NCBI GenBank assembly: GCA_963793335.1
Contig: CAWBZS010000001.1
Span: 868,001 to 932,000 of the forward strand
DNA: 64,000 nt
Source: Sva-07 sp963793335
GTDB lineage: Bacteria > Actinomycetota > Acidimicrobiia > Acidimicrobiales > Ilumatobacteraceae
Direction of reading: 5' to 3'
Shown here: one piece after another, positions 7,419-16,238 of the stretch
Layout: each line of letters starts with the position of its first letter
Numbering within the stretch: the stretch's first letter is position 1
Made by a program: the position numbers and the translations under genes
The notes under the pieces: generated by a model
The model's input: only the letters and a program-made list of their open reading frames with translations
What the model was told of the DNA's origin: nothing
Databases searched by the model: none

Positions 7419-10352
7419 ATGGAGGTCGACATCCTCGGTCCGGTCGCGGTGTCGAGCGACGGGCTGTCGATCCGGATCGACACGCCGAAGGAACGGGCGT
7501 TGCTCGCCGTCCTCGGGGCACGAGCTCCACGGATGGTCTCGCAGGCGACCCTTGTCGACGCGCTGTGGGGAGACGACCCACCGGCGACCGCCGAGCGAAC
7601 GCTCGCAAGCCACATCTCGCGCCTCCGCCGCTCGATCGGGCCGGGGTTCGTGCTCAGCGAGCATGGGAGCCATCGCTTGAGCGACGATGCCGACGTCGAC
7701 GCGATCAGGATGAAGGGGTTGGTCGATGAGGCAGCCGGTGCACTCGCCGCAGGCCGACCCGACCTGGCAGACCGTCGAGCCGATGAAGCACGCTCGCTGT
7801 GGCGGAGCGAACCGTTCCTCGACCTGGCCGACAGCCACGTCCGCCGAGCAGAGGCCACCCGCCTCGCCGAACTCCAGCGCCGAGCGACCGAGACATGGAT
7901 CGCGGCGCAACTCGCGCTCGGCCACCACGAATCGATGGTGGGCGAGATCGAGTCGGCGATCGCTGACGACCCGCTGCACGAACCGCTGTGGGGGCACCTG
8001 ATGACCGCCCTCTACCGCAGCGCACGCCAGGCCGATGCACTGCGCGCCTACGAGCGGCTCCGGCGAACGCTGCGCGAGCAGCTCGGTGTCGACCCTGCAC
8101 CGGCACTTGCTCGCATCGAGCTCCAGATACTGCGACAGGATCCTCGACTCGACCTCGTCCCACCTCCCCCGCCGAACAGTCTTCCCGGCGCCGGGAGCTC
8201 GTTCGTGGGGCGCGTCGCCGACATCCGCTCGGTTTCCAAGACGTTGGACCAGCACCGAGTCGTCACGCTGGTCGGACCCGGAGGCATCGGCAAGAGCCGT
8301 CTGGCGACCGCAGTGGCGGCCAGCCAGCTCGAGAGGTACCCGGATGGTGTGTGGTGGATCGATCTCGCTCCCGCTCGGCACGCCGACGCCGTGCTCGCCC
8401 GAGTGGCCGCTGGACTCGGCCTGACCGACCGCGCCGACTCCACGGTCGAGCGGGTCGTACGTCATGTCGAACGGCACCCCGAAACCCTCGTCGTGATCGA
8501 CAACTGTGAGCACGTGCGCTCGACCGTCGTCGAGTTGGTCGCTCAGCTTCTCGAAGCCGTGCCGCTCGTGGACATCCTCGCCACATCTCGCCAACGCCTC
8601 GGTGTGCCTGGCGAGTCCCTCCACCGGGTCGGCCCGATGTCGATACCTCCCGTCGACGCGCGACCGGAGGAACTCCTCGAGTACGACGCCGTCCGCCTCT
8701 TCGTCGATCGGGCGAACGACATCGACGATGCGGCCACCGGGCCGGACGACCTCGCGGCGGCAGCGGCGATCTGCCGTCGTTTGGATGGGGTCCCGTTGGC
8801 GCTGGAGCTCGCAGCGTCGCAGACCATCGCCTTCACCCCTCGCGACCTCGCTGCTCGGCTGGCAGATCGGATCACCTCGCTGCGTCAGGCACCCGAGTTG
8901 CACGACATCCGATACACCTCGCTCGACGACGCGATCGCCTGGAGCCATGAACTGCTGTCCCCGCTCGAGCAGCAGGTCTTCGCGGAGCTGTCGGTCTTCG
9001 AGGGAACCTTCGACCTCGCTGCTGCCGCGGCGGTGTGCGGCAACGAGACGCACGAGGACGACGTCGTCGAGGTGCTCATCCATCTGGTCGACGCATCACT
9101 CGTCGGCCCCGAAACGTCCGATGCCACCGACCGCCGCACCGACCTCCTGCCGACGAGCCGAGCGACAAGGCGATTCTGCCTGCTCGCTCCGATCCGCGAC
9201 TACGCAGCGGGCCAGCTCGTCGAATGCAACCGGGAACGGGCCATTGCCCGTCACGCCGCGTACTACCGTGACCTGGCGTCGACGCTGACCGAGGACGGAG
9301 ACCGGCTCGTGCGAGGCGCCGGGGTGAGGTTTCGCTCCGACGACGCCAACTTCCAGCTCGCGCTCGACACCTCCTGCCGTCTCGATGACCCCGACCGGGC
9401 AGCCGAATTCGCACTGACACTGGGCACGGCTTGGTACGCAATCGGCGACCTCGAGGGCTCGGTTCGGCTACTCGACACCGCACTGACGCTGCCGACCAGG
9501 TCGGGGCGCCGACGTGGATGGGCTCACTTCCAACTGGTCTGGCCGCTGGTCCTGCTGGGAAGGGCCGAACGAGCTGCACGCGAGCTGCAGGAGGCAGCGA
9601 CCGCTGCCGCCCGCCACGACGATGCGCGGCTGATCGCCGCTGCCGCCACCGCTCGCGCTCACTCACTCTTCCTCGTCAGCGGCGACATCGAATCAGCCCT
9701 CCCGCTGTACGAACGGGCAGTCGCGGCCTGCCCTCCGAGCGGCGCACCGTTGGACTGCGTCGCTGCACAGTTGGGGCTCGCCCAGGCCCTCGTGCTCTCG
9801 GACCGTCCCGTGGGAGTGAGCGACATGCTCGCCACGGTCGAGTCGATCCTCGACGAGCACCCCGACGACGGACACCGCTCCCACTTGTGCCTCGATCAGG
9901 CGCTGCTCGCCTGGTGCACAGGATCTCCGGCAACGATCCTGGACACTGCGCGCCGGGGGCAACACCACGCCGACCTGGCGGGAATTTCATACTGGAAACA
10001 GATCAACCTGACCGCAGAAGGCTTCGGCCTGCTCCTCACCGGTGACCACGCCGGCGCCGACATCACGCTGCTCCGGGCGGCTCGTGCGGCCCTCGACGAC
10101 GGCAACCTCGTCCAATTCGGCATCCCGATGAAGGGGCTTGCCGCGTTGGCCTCGCTCCGCGGCGACTTCTCGACCGCGGCCGTGCTCCTCGGCGCCGGCG
10201 CAGCCTCGGCGCCTGATTGGCCGCTGCTGCAACGGGGACTGGCGCCAGCGCTCGACGCCGCCGTCTCGGATCTCGGGGATCACTTCGCAGCCGAAGTCGA
10301 CCGGGGTCGATCTCTTGCGCCGCAGCACGCGCTCACACGGGCGCTCGCCTAG
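7419..10352 (+). CDS. AfsR/SARP-like regulator with BTAD and NB-ARC-type ATPase domains
   Basis: This is a 977-residue multidomain regulator. An OmpR-type winged helix (MEVDILGPVAVSSDG...VSQATLVDALWGDDPPATAERTLASHISRLRR) covers about residues 1-90. A bacterial transcriptional activator domain follows to about residue 245 (EPLWGHLMTALYRSARQADALRAYERLRRTL). Then comes a P-loop ATPase with VGPGGIGKSRLA near residue 286 and VVIDNCEHV downstream, and a TPR-like helical C-terminus. Such proteins integrate signals to activate nearby or secondary-metabolism genes. It is divergent to the broken lipoprotein hydrolase with 109 bases between. ATG 7419 fits the start of homology. The target is unknown. 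Confidence 0.9.
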   Translation: MEVDILGPVAVSSDGLSIRIDTPKERALLAVLGARAPRMVSQATLVDALWGDDPPATAERTLASHISRLRRSIGPGFVLSEHGSHRLSDDADVDAIRMKGLVDEAAGALAAGRPDLADRRADEARSLWRSEPFLDLADSHVRRAEATRLAELQRRATETWIAAQLALGHHESMVGEIESAIADDPLHEPLWGHLMTALYRSARQADALRAYERLRRTLREQLGVDPAPALARIELQILRQDPRLDLVPPPPPNSLPGAGSSFVGRVADIRSVSKTLDQHRVVTLVGPGGIGKSRLATAVAASQLERYPDGVWWIDLAPARHADAVLARVAAGLGLTDRADSTVERVVRHVERHPETLVVIDNCEHVRSTVVELVAQLLEAVPLVDILATSRQRLGVPGESLHRVGPMSIPPVDARPEELLEYDAVRLFVDRANDIDDAATGPDDLAAAAAICRRLDGVPLALELAASQTIAFTPRDLAARLADRITSLRQAPELHDIRYTSLDDAIAWSHELLSPLEQQVFAELSVFEGTFDLAAAAAVCGNETHEDDVVEVLIHLVDASLVGPETSDATDRRTDLLPTSRATRRFCLLAPIRDYAAGQLVECNRERAIARHAAYYRDLASTLTEDGDRLVRGAGVRFRSDDANFQLALDTSCRLDDPDRAAEFALTLGTAWYAIGDLEGSVRLLDTALTLPTRSGRRRGWAHFQLVWPLVLLGRAERAARELQEAATAAARHDDARLIAAAATARAHSLFLVSGDIESALPLYERAVAACPPSGAPLDCVAAQLGLAQALVLSDRPVGVSDMLATVESILDEHPDDGHRSHLCLDQALLAWCTGSPATILDTARRGQHHADLAGISYWKQINLTAEGFGLLLTGDHAGADITLLRAARAALDDGNLVQFGIPMKGLAALASLRGDFSTAAVLLGAGAASAPDWPLLQRGLAPALDAAVSDLGDHFAAEVDRGRSLAPQHALTRALA

Positions 10353-10363
10353 CCTCTCGTCGC

Positions 10364-10807
10364 ATGCCACTGATCGGGGAGTACGAGCCGAGCACATCCG
10401 ACTGGGTTCGCGAGCAGGTCGACACCTACGAGGCCACGAACGGTCGCGAGGCCAACACCCTTCGCCAGACCGGGATCCCGGTGATCATCGTGACGTCGCG
10501 CGGAGCGACGAGCGGCAAGCTTCGCAAGTTCGCGCTGATGCGTGTCGAGCACGACGGCGACTACGCGTTGATCGCATCGATGGGCGGAGCCCCGAACCAC
10601 CCCGCGTGGTACCACAACCTGGTTGCAGAGCCACTGGTGATGATCCAGGACGGGCCCGAGCCGCACGACTTCCACACGCACATCGCGCAGGGCGACGAGC
10701 GAGCCGCCTGGTGGCAACGCGCCGTCGACGTGTTCGCTCCCTACGCGGACTACGAAGCCAAGACCGACCGGATCATCCCGGTGTTCGTCGCCCGCCCCGT
10801 CGACTGA
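10364..10807 (+). CDS. Deazaflavin (F420)-dependent nitroreductase family protein
   Basis: This 147-residue protein belongs to the Ddn/DUF385 split-barrel family, which uses reduced coenzyme F420. Characteristic segments are EANTLRQTGIPVIIVTSRGATSGKLRKFALMRVEHDGDYALIASMGGAPNHPAWYHNLVAEP and a C-terminal DRIIPVFVARP. F420 proteins of this type are typical of Actinobacteria. The substrate cannot be told from sequence. It starts at ATG 10364, eleven bases after the AfsR-like stop, so co-transcription is possible. It converges on the YggT-like gene. Confidence 0.9.
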   Translation: MPLIGEYEPSTSDWVREQVDTYEATNGREANTLRQTGIPVIIVTSRGATSGKLRKFALMRVEHDGDYALIASMGGAPNHPAWYHNLVAEPLVMIQDGPEPHDFHTHIAQGDERAAWWQRAVDVFAPYADYEAKTDRIIPVFVARPVD

Positions 10808-10819
10808 GCCCGACCGGCC

Positions 10820-11422
10820 TCAGAGTTCCGATGACGGCGACGCCTGGACCCCGGGGGACGTCCCGGTCGGACCCGGTGACGGAGGAACGGCCCCTGCAGG
10901 CGGAGCCGACTGGCCGCCGACACCGGCGTTCTGGGCAGCCTGTGCAGCGGTGTACGCCGCCTGCGCAGCTTGGGCCTGCATCGCGGCCTGTTGGGCGGCG
11001 ACCGCGTCGACGCGTGCTTGGTATTCGTCGCGCCGTTCGCGCTCGGCTTCGGCATCCTCGACCTGGTGCAAGCGACGTGACAACCACTGGATGATCCCGC
11101 CGAAGGCCAGTGCCACGATCCCGTAGACGATCATTGCGAACACGACCGAGGTCTCGAAGACCGCGGGCACATCGTTGCCCGTGACGCCGAGTTCGATCGG
11201 CGAGAAGATGCCTCGGAACGGCGACATCACGCGGTCGAGGTTCCGGTAGACCCACTCGGTGAAGCCCGCGCTGGGGTTGGCTCCGAAGAGCAGCAGGACG
11301 AATCCGAGCAGCAGGATGATCTCGACCACGATCAGGTAGGCGTAGACCAGGTAGCTCACGGCCTTGGCGATCAGCAGTACCACCCTGCGTTCGCCGAGGC
11401 CCCCAGAATCTGCGGTGATCAT
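10820..11422 (-). CDS. YggT-like membrane protein with Ala/Gln-rich tail
   Basis: The 200-residue protein has two to three membrane helices (VSYLVYAYLIVVEIILLLGFVLLLFG near the N-terminus and VVFAMIVYGIVALAFGGIIQWL at about residues 90-115). The segment FTEWVYRNLDRVMSPFRGIFSPIELG between them resembles the YggT/CcmB-like loop found in division-associated proteins. After a charged coiled region (RRLHQVEDAEAERERRDEYQAR) comes an Ala/Gln- and Pro-rich tail that is probably disordered. The function is not established. Confidence 0.65.
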   Translation of the reverse strand: MITADSGGLGERRVVLLIAKAVSYLVYAYLIVVEIILLLGFVLLLFGANPSAGFTEWVYRNLDRVMSPFRGIFSPIELGVTGNDVPAVFETSVVFAMIVYGIVALAFGGIIQWLSRRLHQVEDAEAERERRDEYQARVDAVAAQQAAMQAQAAQAAYTAAQAAQNAGVGGQSAPPAGAVPPSPGPTGTSPGVQASPSSEL

Positions 11423-11497
11423 GTCGTGCTCCTGTCGTCGATTCGGTCAGTACCTCGCACCAACGTAGCCACTCACGCAGCCGCTGGACGCGACCAC

Positions 11498-12793
11498 TCA
11501 GTCGAGTTCGAATTCGGGAAGGTTCAGCAGACGTTTGTCGTTCGAGAACACCTCGAACGGCTTCTCGTTCGGCAGTCGCATCCCGCGCTGCAGGATTCGC
11601 ACCTGGGTCTGCTGGTTGTACTCGACCAGCGTCACCGCCCAGCCGTCGCGACCCGCTCGTGCGGTCCGCCCGGATCGGTGCAGGTAGTCCTTGACGTCCT
11701 TGGCGGGTTCGTAATGGATCACGGCACCGATGTCATCGATGTCGATCCCGCGTGCAGCGACGTCGGTGGCCACCAGGATCGACAGCTTGCCTTCGGCGAA
11801 CTTCCGCAGTGCTCGCTCACGGCTGCTCTGCTGCATGTCGCCGTGCAGTGCTCCGGCGTCGACGCCGAGCTCGTCGAGGTTGCGAGTGACGCGGTCGCAG
11901 TTGCGTTTGGTCTGACAGAACACCAGCACCTTGGGAATCGACGTGGCGATCGATCCGATCACCTTGTCCTTGTCCATGTGGTGCACCGCCAGAAACAGGT
12001 GATGCATCGTGCCGACCGTGTCGGTGGATTCGTCGATCGCCACCGTCACCGGGTCGGTCTGGTAGTGACGGATCAGGTGGCCGACGTCGCCGTCGAGCGT
12101 TGCCGAGAACAGCATCGTCTGGTTGCGACTGCCACAGTGACGAAGGATCCACTCGACCTGCGGCGTGAAGCCGTCGTCGGCCATCCGGTCGGCCTCGTCG
12201 AGGGTGACGATCTGCATGTCGTCGAGCGACACCTCGTTCGACTTGATCAGGTCGATCAACCGCAGCGGCGTTGCGATGACGATCTCGACACCCTTGGCGA
12301 GCTCGTCGACCTGGTGATGACGGGAAGCGCCGCCGTAGACCGGCAGGACACGCATCCCAGCGTGATGCGCAACGGGCTCGAGCACCTCGGCGACCTGCAC
12401 CGCGAGCTCTCGGGTGGGAACCAGCACCAGGCCGAGCGGACGCGACGGCGCTGCTGTGTCGGTGATCCGAGCGAGCATCGGCACACCGAACGCCAGCGTC
12501 TTGCCGGAGCCGGTCTTGGCCCGTCCGCAAACGTCCTTGCCGGTGACCGCCACCGGGATGGCTTCGGTCTGGATGGCGAATGGCTGGGCAAACCCACACG
12601 CCGCGAGACCATCATCGATCCGTTCAGGCACCCCGAGCGCGAAGAATCCGGTCGGTGCCTCCACCGCCGGCAGCGCGTTGATCGAGGTGAGGTTGGAGGT
12701 GTTGACGTGGTCGCCGTCATAGGGGCGATCGGACGTCTTGGGTCGAGAACGCTGGCGACGGGGCGCTCCGCGTCGCGCTGTTGATTCAGTCAT
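11498..12793 (-). CDS. DEAD-box RNA helicase
   Basis: The 431-residue ATP-dependent RNA helicase probably acts in ribosome assembly or RNA turnover. Motifs in order: Q motif (GFAQPFAIQTEAIP), motif I AKTGSGKT, Ia PTRELA, II DEAD in VTLDEADRMAD, III SAT, V ATDVAARGIDI and VI HRSGRTARAG. Motif Ib reads TPLR where most family members have TPGR, which is an unusual change. An N-terminal basic stretch precedes the core, and there is no long C-terminal extension. It is divergent to the leuA leader region with about 70 bases between the starts. Confidence 0.93.
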   Translation of the reverse strand: MTESTARRGAPRRQRSRPKTSDRPYDGDHVNTSNLTSINALPAVEAPTGFFALGVPERIDDGLAACGFAQPFAIQTEAIPVAVTGKDVCGRAKTGSGKTLAFGVPMLARITDTAAPSRPLGLVLVPTRELAVQVAEVLEPVAHHAGMRVLPVYGGASRHHQVDELAKGVEIVIATPLRLIDLIKSNEVSLDDMQIVTLDEADRMADDGFTPQVEWILRHCGSRNQTMLFSATLDGDVGHLIRHYQTDPVTVAIDESTDTVGTMHHLFLAVHHMDKDKVIGSIATSIPKVLVFCQTKRNCDRVTRNLDELGVDAGALHGDMQQSSRERALRKFAEGKLSILVATDVAARGIDIDDIGAVIHYEPAKDVKDYLHRSGRTARAGRDGWAVTLVEYNQQTQVRILQRGMRLPNEKPFEVFSNDKRLLNLPEFELD

Positions 12794-12865
12794 GTTGAAC
12801 AGCAGCGTACCGGGGCTGCGGACCGCGGCGCGAGATGCCTTGTGCAGCTGCTACCATGCGTGTCG

Positions 12866-12898
12866 ATGTTGCGCCACCGTTTCCTTCTGCTTCTGTAG
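12866..12898 (+). CDS. leuA leader peptide with four consecutive Leu codons
   Basis: This is a ten-codon reading frame, MLRHRFLLLL, ending in TAG. Four Leu codons (CTT CTG CTT CTG) sit directly before the stop, the classic pattern of a leucine leader peptide. Slow translation of these codons when charged leucyl-tRNA is scarce would hold the ribosome over the following RNA structure. An in-frame GTG at 12860 would add two residues. TACCAT (12852-12857) could be the -10 box, giving a leaderless leader mRNA. The next 65 bases hold a pause hairpin and a terminator before leuA. Confidence 0.85.
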   Translation: MLRHRFLLLL

Positions 12899-12964
12899 GG
12901 CGAGCGCCACATACCCGCGTTCGCCCGCACCCCCCGCCCACCGGCCGGGGGGTTCTTGCTTTTT
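12898..12964 (+). terminator. leuA transcription attenuator
   Basis: The first hairpin pairs GGGCGAGCG (12898-12906, overlapping the leader stop) with CGTTCGCCC (12918-12926), with one G-U pair. A second, stronger hairpin pairs CCCCCCG (12930-12936) with CGGGGGG (12946-12952) and is followed by TTCTTGCTTTTT, a good intrinsic terminator. GGGCG of the first element can also pair with CGCCC at 12935-12939 inside the terminator, giving a possible antiterminator. Placed between a Leu-rich leader and leuA, this is a leucine attenuator. The folding alternatives are inferred. Confidence 0.82.
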
Positions 12965-13012
12965 CCGCCCCTGTTCACCCTCATCACCGTTCACGCACAC
13001 CAGGAGAACCCG

Positions 13013-14737
13013 ATGCCTCCCCAGAACATCACCCCGACACCGATGCCGTTCGAGAAGTACGCACCGTTCGTGCCGATCGTGCTCACCGACCGCACGTGGC
13101 CGAATGTCACGATCGCCAAGGCGCCACTGTGGTGTTCCGTCGATCTCCGCGACGGCAACCAGGCACTCATCGATCCGATGGACCCCACCCGCAAGCTGCG
13201 CATGTTCGAGGAGCTGGTGCAGATGGGCTTCAAGGAGATCGAGGTCGGCTTCCCGTCGGCAAGCCAGCCCGATTTCGATTTCGTTCGCCAGCTGATCGAC
13301 GAGGACCGCATTCCCGACGACGTCACCATCCAGGTGCTCGTGCAGTGTCGCCAAGAGCTGATCGAACGGACCTACGAGTGCATCGAAGGCGCACGGCAGG
13401 CGATCGTCCACTTCTACAACTCGACCAACCCGTTGCAGCGCGAGGTCGTGTTCGGACTCGACAAGGCCGGCATCATCGACGTGGCGGTCAACGGCGCCAA
13501 GCTGTGCCGCAAGTTGGAGCAGGCCGCCGGAGATACCAAGATCCGCTACGAGTACTCGCCCGAGAGCTTCACGCTCACCGAGCCCGAGTTCGCGATCGAA
13601 GTCTGCGAAGCGGTCATGGACGTCGTGGAGCCCACCCCCGACAATCCGATCGTGCTCAACCTGCCCGCAACCGTCGAGTGCTATTCACCGAACGTGTACG
13701 GCGACGTGATCGAGTGGTTCGGCCGCACGATCAAGCAACGCGACTCGGTGGTCGTCTCACTGCACCCGCACAACGACCGTGGCTGTGCCGTGGCCGCTGC
13801 CGAGTTCGGCGTGATGGCCGGTGCCGATCGTGTCGAGGGCACGCTCTTCGGCAATGGCGAGCGCACCGGCAACGTCGACATCGTCACGCTGGCGATGAAC
13901 CTGTTCATGAACGGTGTCGACCCGCAACTCGACATCTCCGACATCGACAAGCTGCGGCGTACGGCCGAGTACTGCAACCGCTTGCCGGTGCATCCACGTC
14001 ACCCGTACGCCGGCGACCTGGTCTACACCGCGTTCTCGGGCAGTCACCAGGACGCGATCAAGAAGGGCTTCGAAGCCCTCGACGCGAAGCGCGACGAGTC
14101 CGGCGAGTATCCCGAGTGGGGCGTGCCGTATCTCCCGATCGATCCGGCCCACGTCGGGCGGTCGTACGAAGCCGTGATCCGGGTCAACAGCCAGTCCGGC
14201 AAGGGTGGTGTCGCCTACGTGATGAAGACCGAGTACGGCTTCGAATTGCCGCGACGCCTCCAGATCGAGTTCTCCAAGACCATCCAGCACATCACCGAGG
14301 ACACCGGGACCGAGATCGGACCCGGCGTGATGTGGGACTCGTTCCAGGCCGAGTACCTCGCAGAGGATCCGACGTTCCGGCTGCGCAGCCATGAGCTGTA
14401 CACCCGCACCGACGACGACGGTGCCGGTGGCACCACGATCCAGGCGCAACTCGACGTCGGCGGCAACGCGCACTCGATCAGCGGCAAGGGCGACGGACCC
14501 GTCGAGGCGTTCGTGGCAGCCCTGGTCACCGAGTTCGGCGAACGGGTCGACGGCCACTTCGACGTGCTCGACTATGCCGAGCATGCGATCGGTCAGGGCT
14601 CGAACGCCCAGGCGGCGGCGTACGTCGAGACGGTGAGCGACGGCGGCCAGGTTCGATGGGGCATCGGCGTCGATCCCAACATCACCACCGCATCGCTGCG
14701 CGCGGTGCTCTGCGCCTTCGAACGTCACCAACGCTGA
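13013..14737 (+). CDS. leuA: 2-isopropylmalate synthase
   Basis: The enzyme condenses acetyl-CoA with 2-oxoisovalerate, the committed step of leucine synthesis. The 574-residue protein is of the long actinobacterial LeuA type. The TIM barrel carries LWCSVDLRDGNQALIDPM and SLHPHNDRGCAVAAAEFG (metal-binding HxH region), with GTLFGNGERTGNVDIVTLAMN downstream. The C-terminal allosteric domain (about residues 450-574) has VEAFVAALVTEFG and YVETVSDGG, so feedback inhibition by leucine is expected. ATG 13013 (MPPQNITPTPMPFEKYAPF) is chosen with AGGAGA about eight bases upstream. Expression is likely controlled by the upstream leader attenuator. Confidence 0.96.
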   Translation: MPPQNITPTPMPFEKYAPFVPIVLTDRTWPNVTIAKAPLWCSVDLRDGNQALIDPMDPTRKLRMFEELVQMGFKEIEVGFPSASQPDFDFVRQLIDEDRIPDDVTIQVLVQCRQELIERTYECIEGARQAIVHFYNSTNPLQREVVFGLDKAGIIDVAVNGAKLCRKLEQAAGDTKIRYEYSPESFTLTEPEFAIEVCEAVMDVVEPTPDNPIVLNLPATVECYSPNVYGDVIEWFGRTIKQRDSVVVSLHPHNDRGCAVAAAEFGVMAGADRVEGTLFGNGERTGNVDIVTLAMNLFMNGVDPQLDISDIDKLRRTAEYCNRLPVHPRHPYAGDLVYTAFSGSHQDAIKKGFEALDAKRDESGEYPEWGVPYLPIDPAHVGRSYEAVIRVNSQSGKGGVAYVMKTEYGFELPRRLQIEFSKTIQHITEDTGTEIGPGVMWDSFQAEYLAEDPTFRLRSHELYTRTDDDGAGGTTIQAQLDVGGNAHSISGKGDGPVEAFVAALVTEFGERVDGHFDVLDYAEHAIGQGSNAQAAAYVETVSDGGQVRWGIGVDPNITTASLRAVLCAFERHQR

Positions 14738-14786
14738 TCGCCGCTGTCCCCAGCGCACACCATGCGCACGACTAGTGTCAGGCGAG

Positions 14787-15161
14787 ATGCGACGCCTCTT
14801 GCTGCTGCTGATCCTGCTGAGTGCTGCGGGAGCCGCTGCGATCAAGTTGCGAGGGCGAACCACCAACAGGATCGCCCTCGAGGCGCCGAGTTGGCCACCG
14901 ATCGCACCCGTCGATGCGCCGCTGATCGGGACCGGTCGCGGGTCCGACGACCCGATACCCCACGATGATCCGCCTGCGCCGGCCTGGAGGCCGATCAACC
15001 CAGACGGCACGATGCCGGACGGCTACCCGGTCAAGGCGAACAGCCAGTCGATGATCTTTCATGTTCCGACGGGCCGGTTCTACGGCCGCACCAAGCCCGA
15101 ACGCTGCTACGCCACCGAGGCAGCCGCCGAAGCAGACGGCTACCGTCGGTCGAAGTCCTGA
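14787..15161 (+). CDS. Membrane-anchored sunset-domain protein
   Basis: The 124-residue protein begins MRRLLLLLILLSAAGAAAIKLRGR, a membrane anchor or uncleaved signal. After a Pro/Asp-rich stretch it ends in a compact domain (GYPVKANSQSMIFHVPTGRFYGRTKPERCYATEAAAEADGYRRSKS). This domain matches the sunset-domain pattern G-x-K-x-N-x-x-S-x-I-[FY]-H-x-P-x-G-x-F-Y. It is a small domain related to the metal-binding fold of Ada, here with a single Cys. Function is unknown. GTG 14775 is an alternative start. No operon partner is evident. Confidence 0.72.
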   Translation: MRRLLLLLILLSAAGAAAIKLRGRTTNRIALEAPSWPPIAPVDAPLIGTGRGSDDPIPHDDPPAPAWRPINPDGTMPDGYPVKANSQSMIFHVPTGRFYGRTKPERCYATEAAAEADGYRRSKS

Positions 15162-15210
15162 AGACGCGGCCCTCCGATCCGGAGTCGCACCACGAGCAAA
15201 GGGGAACAAC

Positions 15211-15402
15211 ATGAAGGTGAGCGTCGACTTCGACATCTGTGCATCCACGGGAGCGTGTATGCAGGTGGCGCCAGAGGTCTTCGAGGTCCGCAGCGACGGC
15301 TACCTCTACATCCTGCAGGAAGAGCCCGGCGCAGACGTGGCCGACAAGGTGAGGCAGGCCGCCGACATGTGCCCCACCGCGGCGATCACCATCGAAGACT
15401 GA
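15211..15402 (+). CDS. Small ferredoxin, 3Fe-4S/4Fe-4S SoyB-like type
   Basis: This is a 63-residue electron carrier. The pattern VDFDICASTGACMQVAPEVFEV...AADMCPTAAITIED is that of actinobacterial single-cluster ferredoxins that often serve cytochrome P450s. Only three Cys ligands are visible (two in CASTGAC and one in CPTAA), which favours a 3Fe-4S cluster or a fourth non-Cys ligand. ATG 15211 has AAAGGGG about five bases upstream. No P450 or reductase is nearby. The gene precedes pyrF by 16 bases. Confidence 0.9.
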   Translation: MKVSVDFDICASTGACMQVAPEVFEVRSDGYLYILQEEPGADVADKVRQAADMCPTAAITIED

Positions 15403-15418
15403 CTGCGCAGCGCCGAAC

Positions 15419-16225
15419 GTGAGCTTCTTCAGCCAACTCGACGATTCGTGGGACGCGTCGAGATCGATGCTCTGTGTCGGCCTCGACCCCGATCCAACTC
15501 GAATGCCGTTTCCACTCGACGGAGCCCACGACGCCACCGAGCGGTTCTGCCGCGAGATCATCGACGCCACGGCCGATCTGGTGTGTGCGTTCAAGCCCCA
15601 GATCGCGTACTTCGCGAGCCAGGGGGCAGAGGACGCACTCGAACGGATCTGCGCCTACGTCCGAGAGACGTATCCGCGGGTGACCCTGATCCTCGACGCC
15701 AAGCGGGGCGACATCGGCTCCACCGCCAAGCACTACGCCGAAGAGGCCTTCGGGCGTTACGGCGCGCACGCGGTCACCGTCAACCCCTATCTCGGAACCG
15801 ACTCAGTGGCACCGTACTTCGAGGTCGGCGGCGGGGTGATCGCCCTCTGTCGCACCAGCAATCCCGGCGGCGACGACGTGCAGTCCCTGGTTGCCGACGG
15901 TCGCCCCATCTACGGCCACGTGGCATCGATGGTGGCCGACCGATGGGCAACGATGGGCGACTGCGCCCTCGTGGTCGGCGCCACCTATCCGGCCGAACTC
16001 GCCGACGTCCGTGCGATCGCTCCCGAACTCCCGATCCTCGTGCCGGGTGTCGGCGCGCAGGGTGGCGATGCCGCCACGGTGGTCGAGCACGGTGCAACCG
16101 CCTCCGGCCGCGGCCTGATCGTGAACTCGTCGCGTGCAGTGCTCTACGCCAGCAGCGGCAACGACTTCGCCGACGCAGCTCGAGCGGAGGCCGAACGCAC
16201 CGCCGCGGCCCTCCGCCTCGCCTGA
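15419..16225 (+). CDS. pyrF: Orotidine 5'-phosphate decarboxylase, type 2
   Basis: PyrF converts OMP to UMP in the last step of pyrimidine synthesis. The 268-residue protein is the longer actinobacterial type. The catalytic motif is LILDAKRGDIGSTAKHYAEEAF (Asp-Lys-Asp network, near residue 100). Substrate-binding segments are MLCVGLDPDPTRMPF at the N-terminus and VPGVGAQGGDA followed by VNSSRAVLYAS near the C-terminus. It starts at GTG 15419 shortly after the ferredoxin gene. It converges on serA. Confidence 0.95.
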   Translation: MSFFSQLDDSWDASRSMLCVGLDPDPTRMPFPLDGAHDATERFCREIIDATADLVCAFKPQIAYFASQGAEDALERICAYVRETYPRVTLILDAKRGDIGSTAKHYAEEAFGRYGAHAVTVNPYLGTDSVAPYFEVGGGVIALCRTSNPGGDDVQSLVADGRPIYGHVASMVADRWATMGDCALVVGATYPAELADVRAIAPELPILVPGVGAQGGDAATVVEHGATASGRGLIVNSSRAVLYASSGNDFADAARAEAERTAAALRLA

Positions 16226-16238
16226 GACGGGGTGATCG

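Noticed and set aside
7310..9083. Long open extension of the hydrolase frame across the AfsR-like gene
   Set aside because: The minus-strand frame stays open only by codon bias; the signal peptide at 7309 marks the true start.
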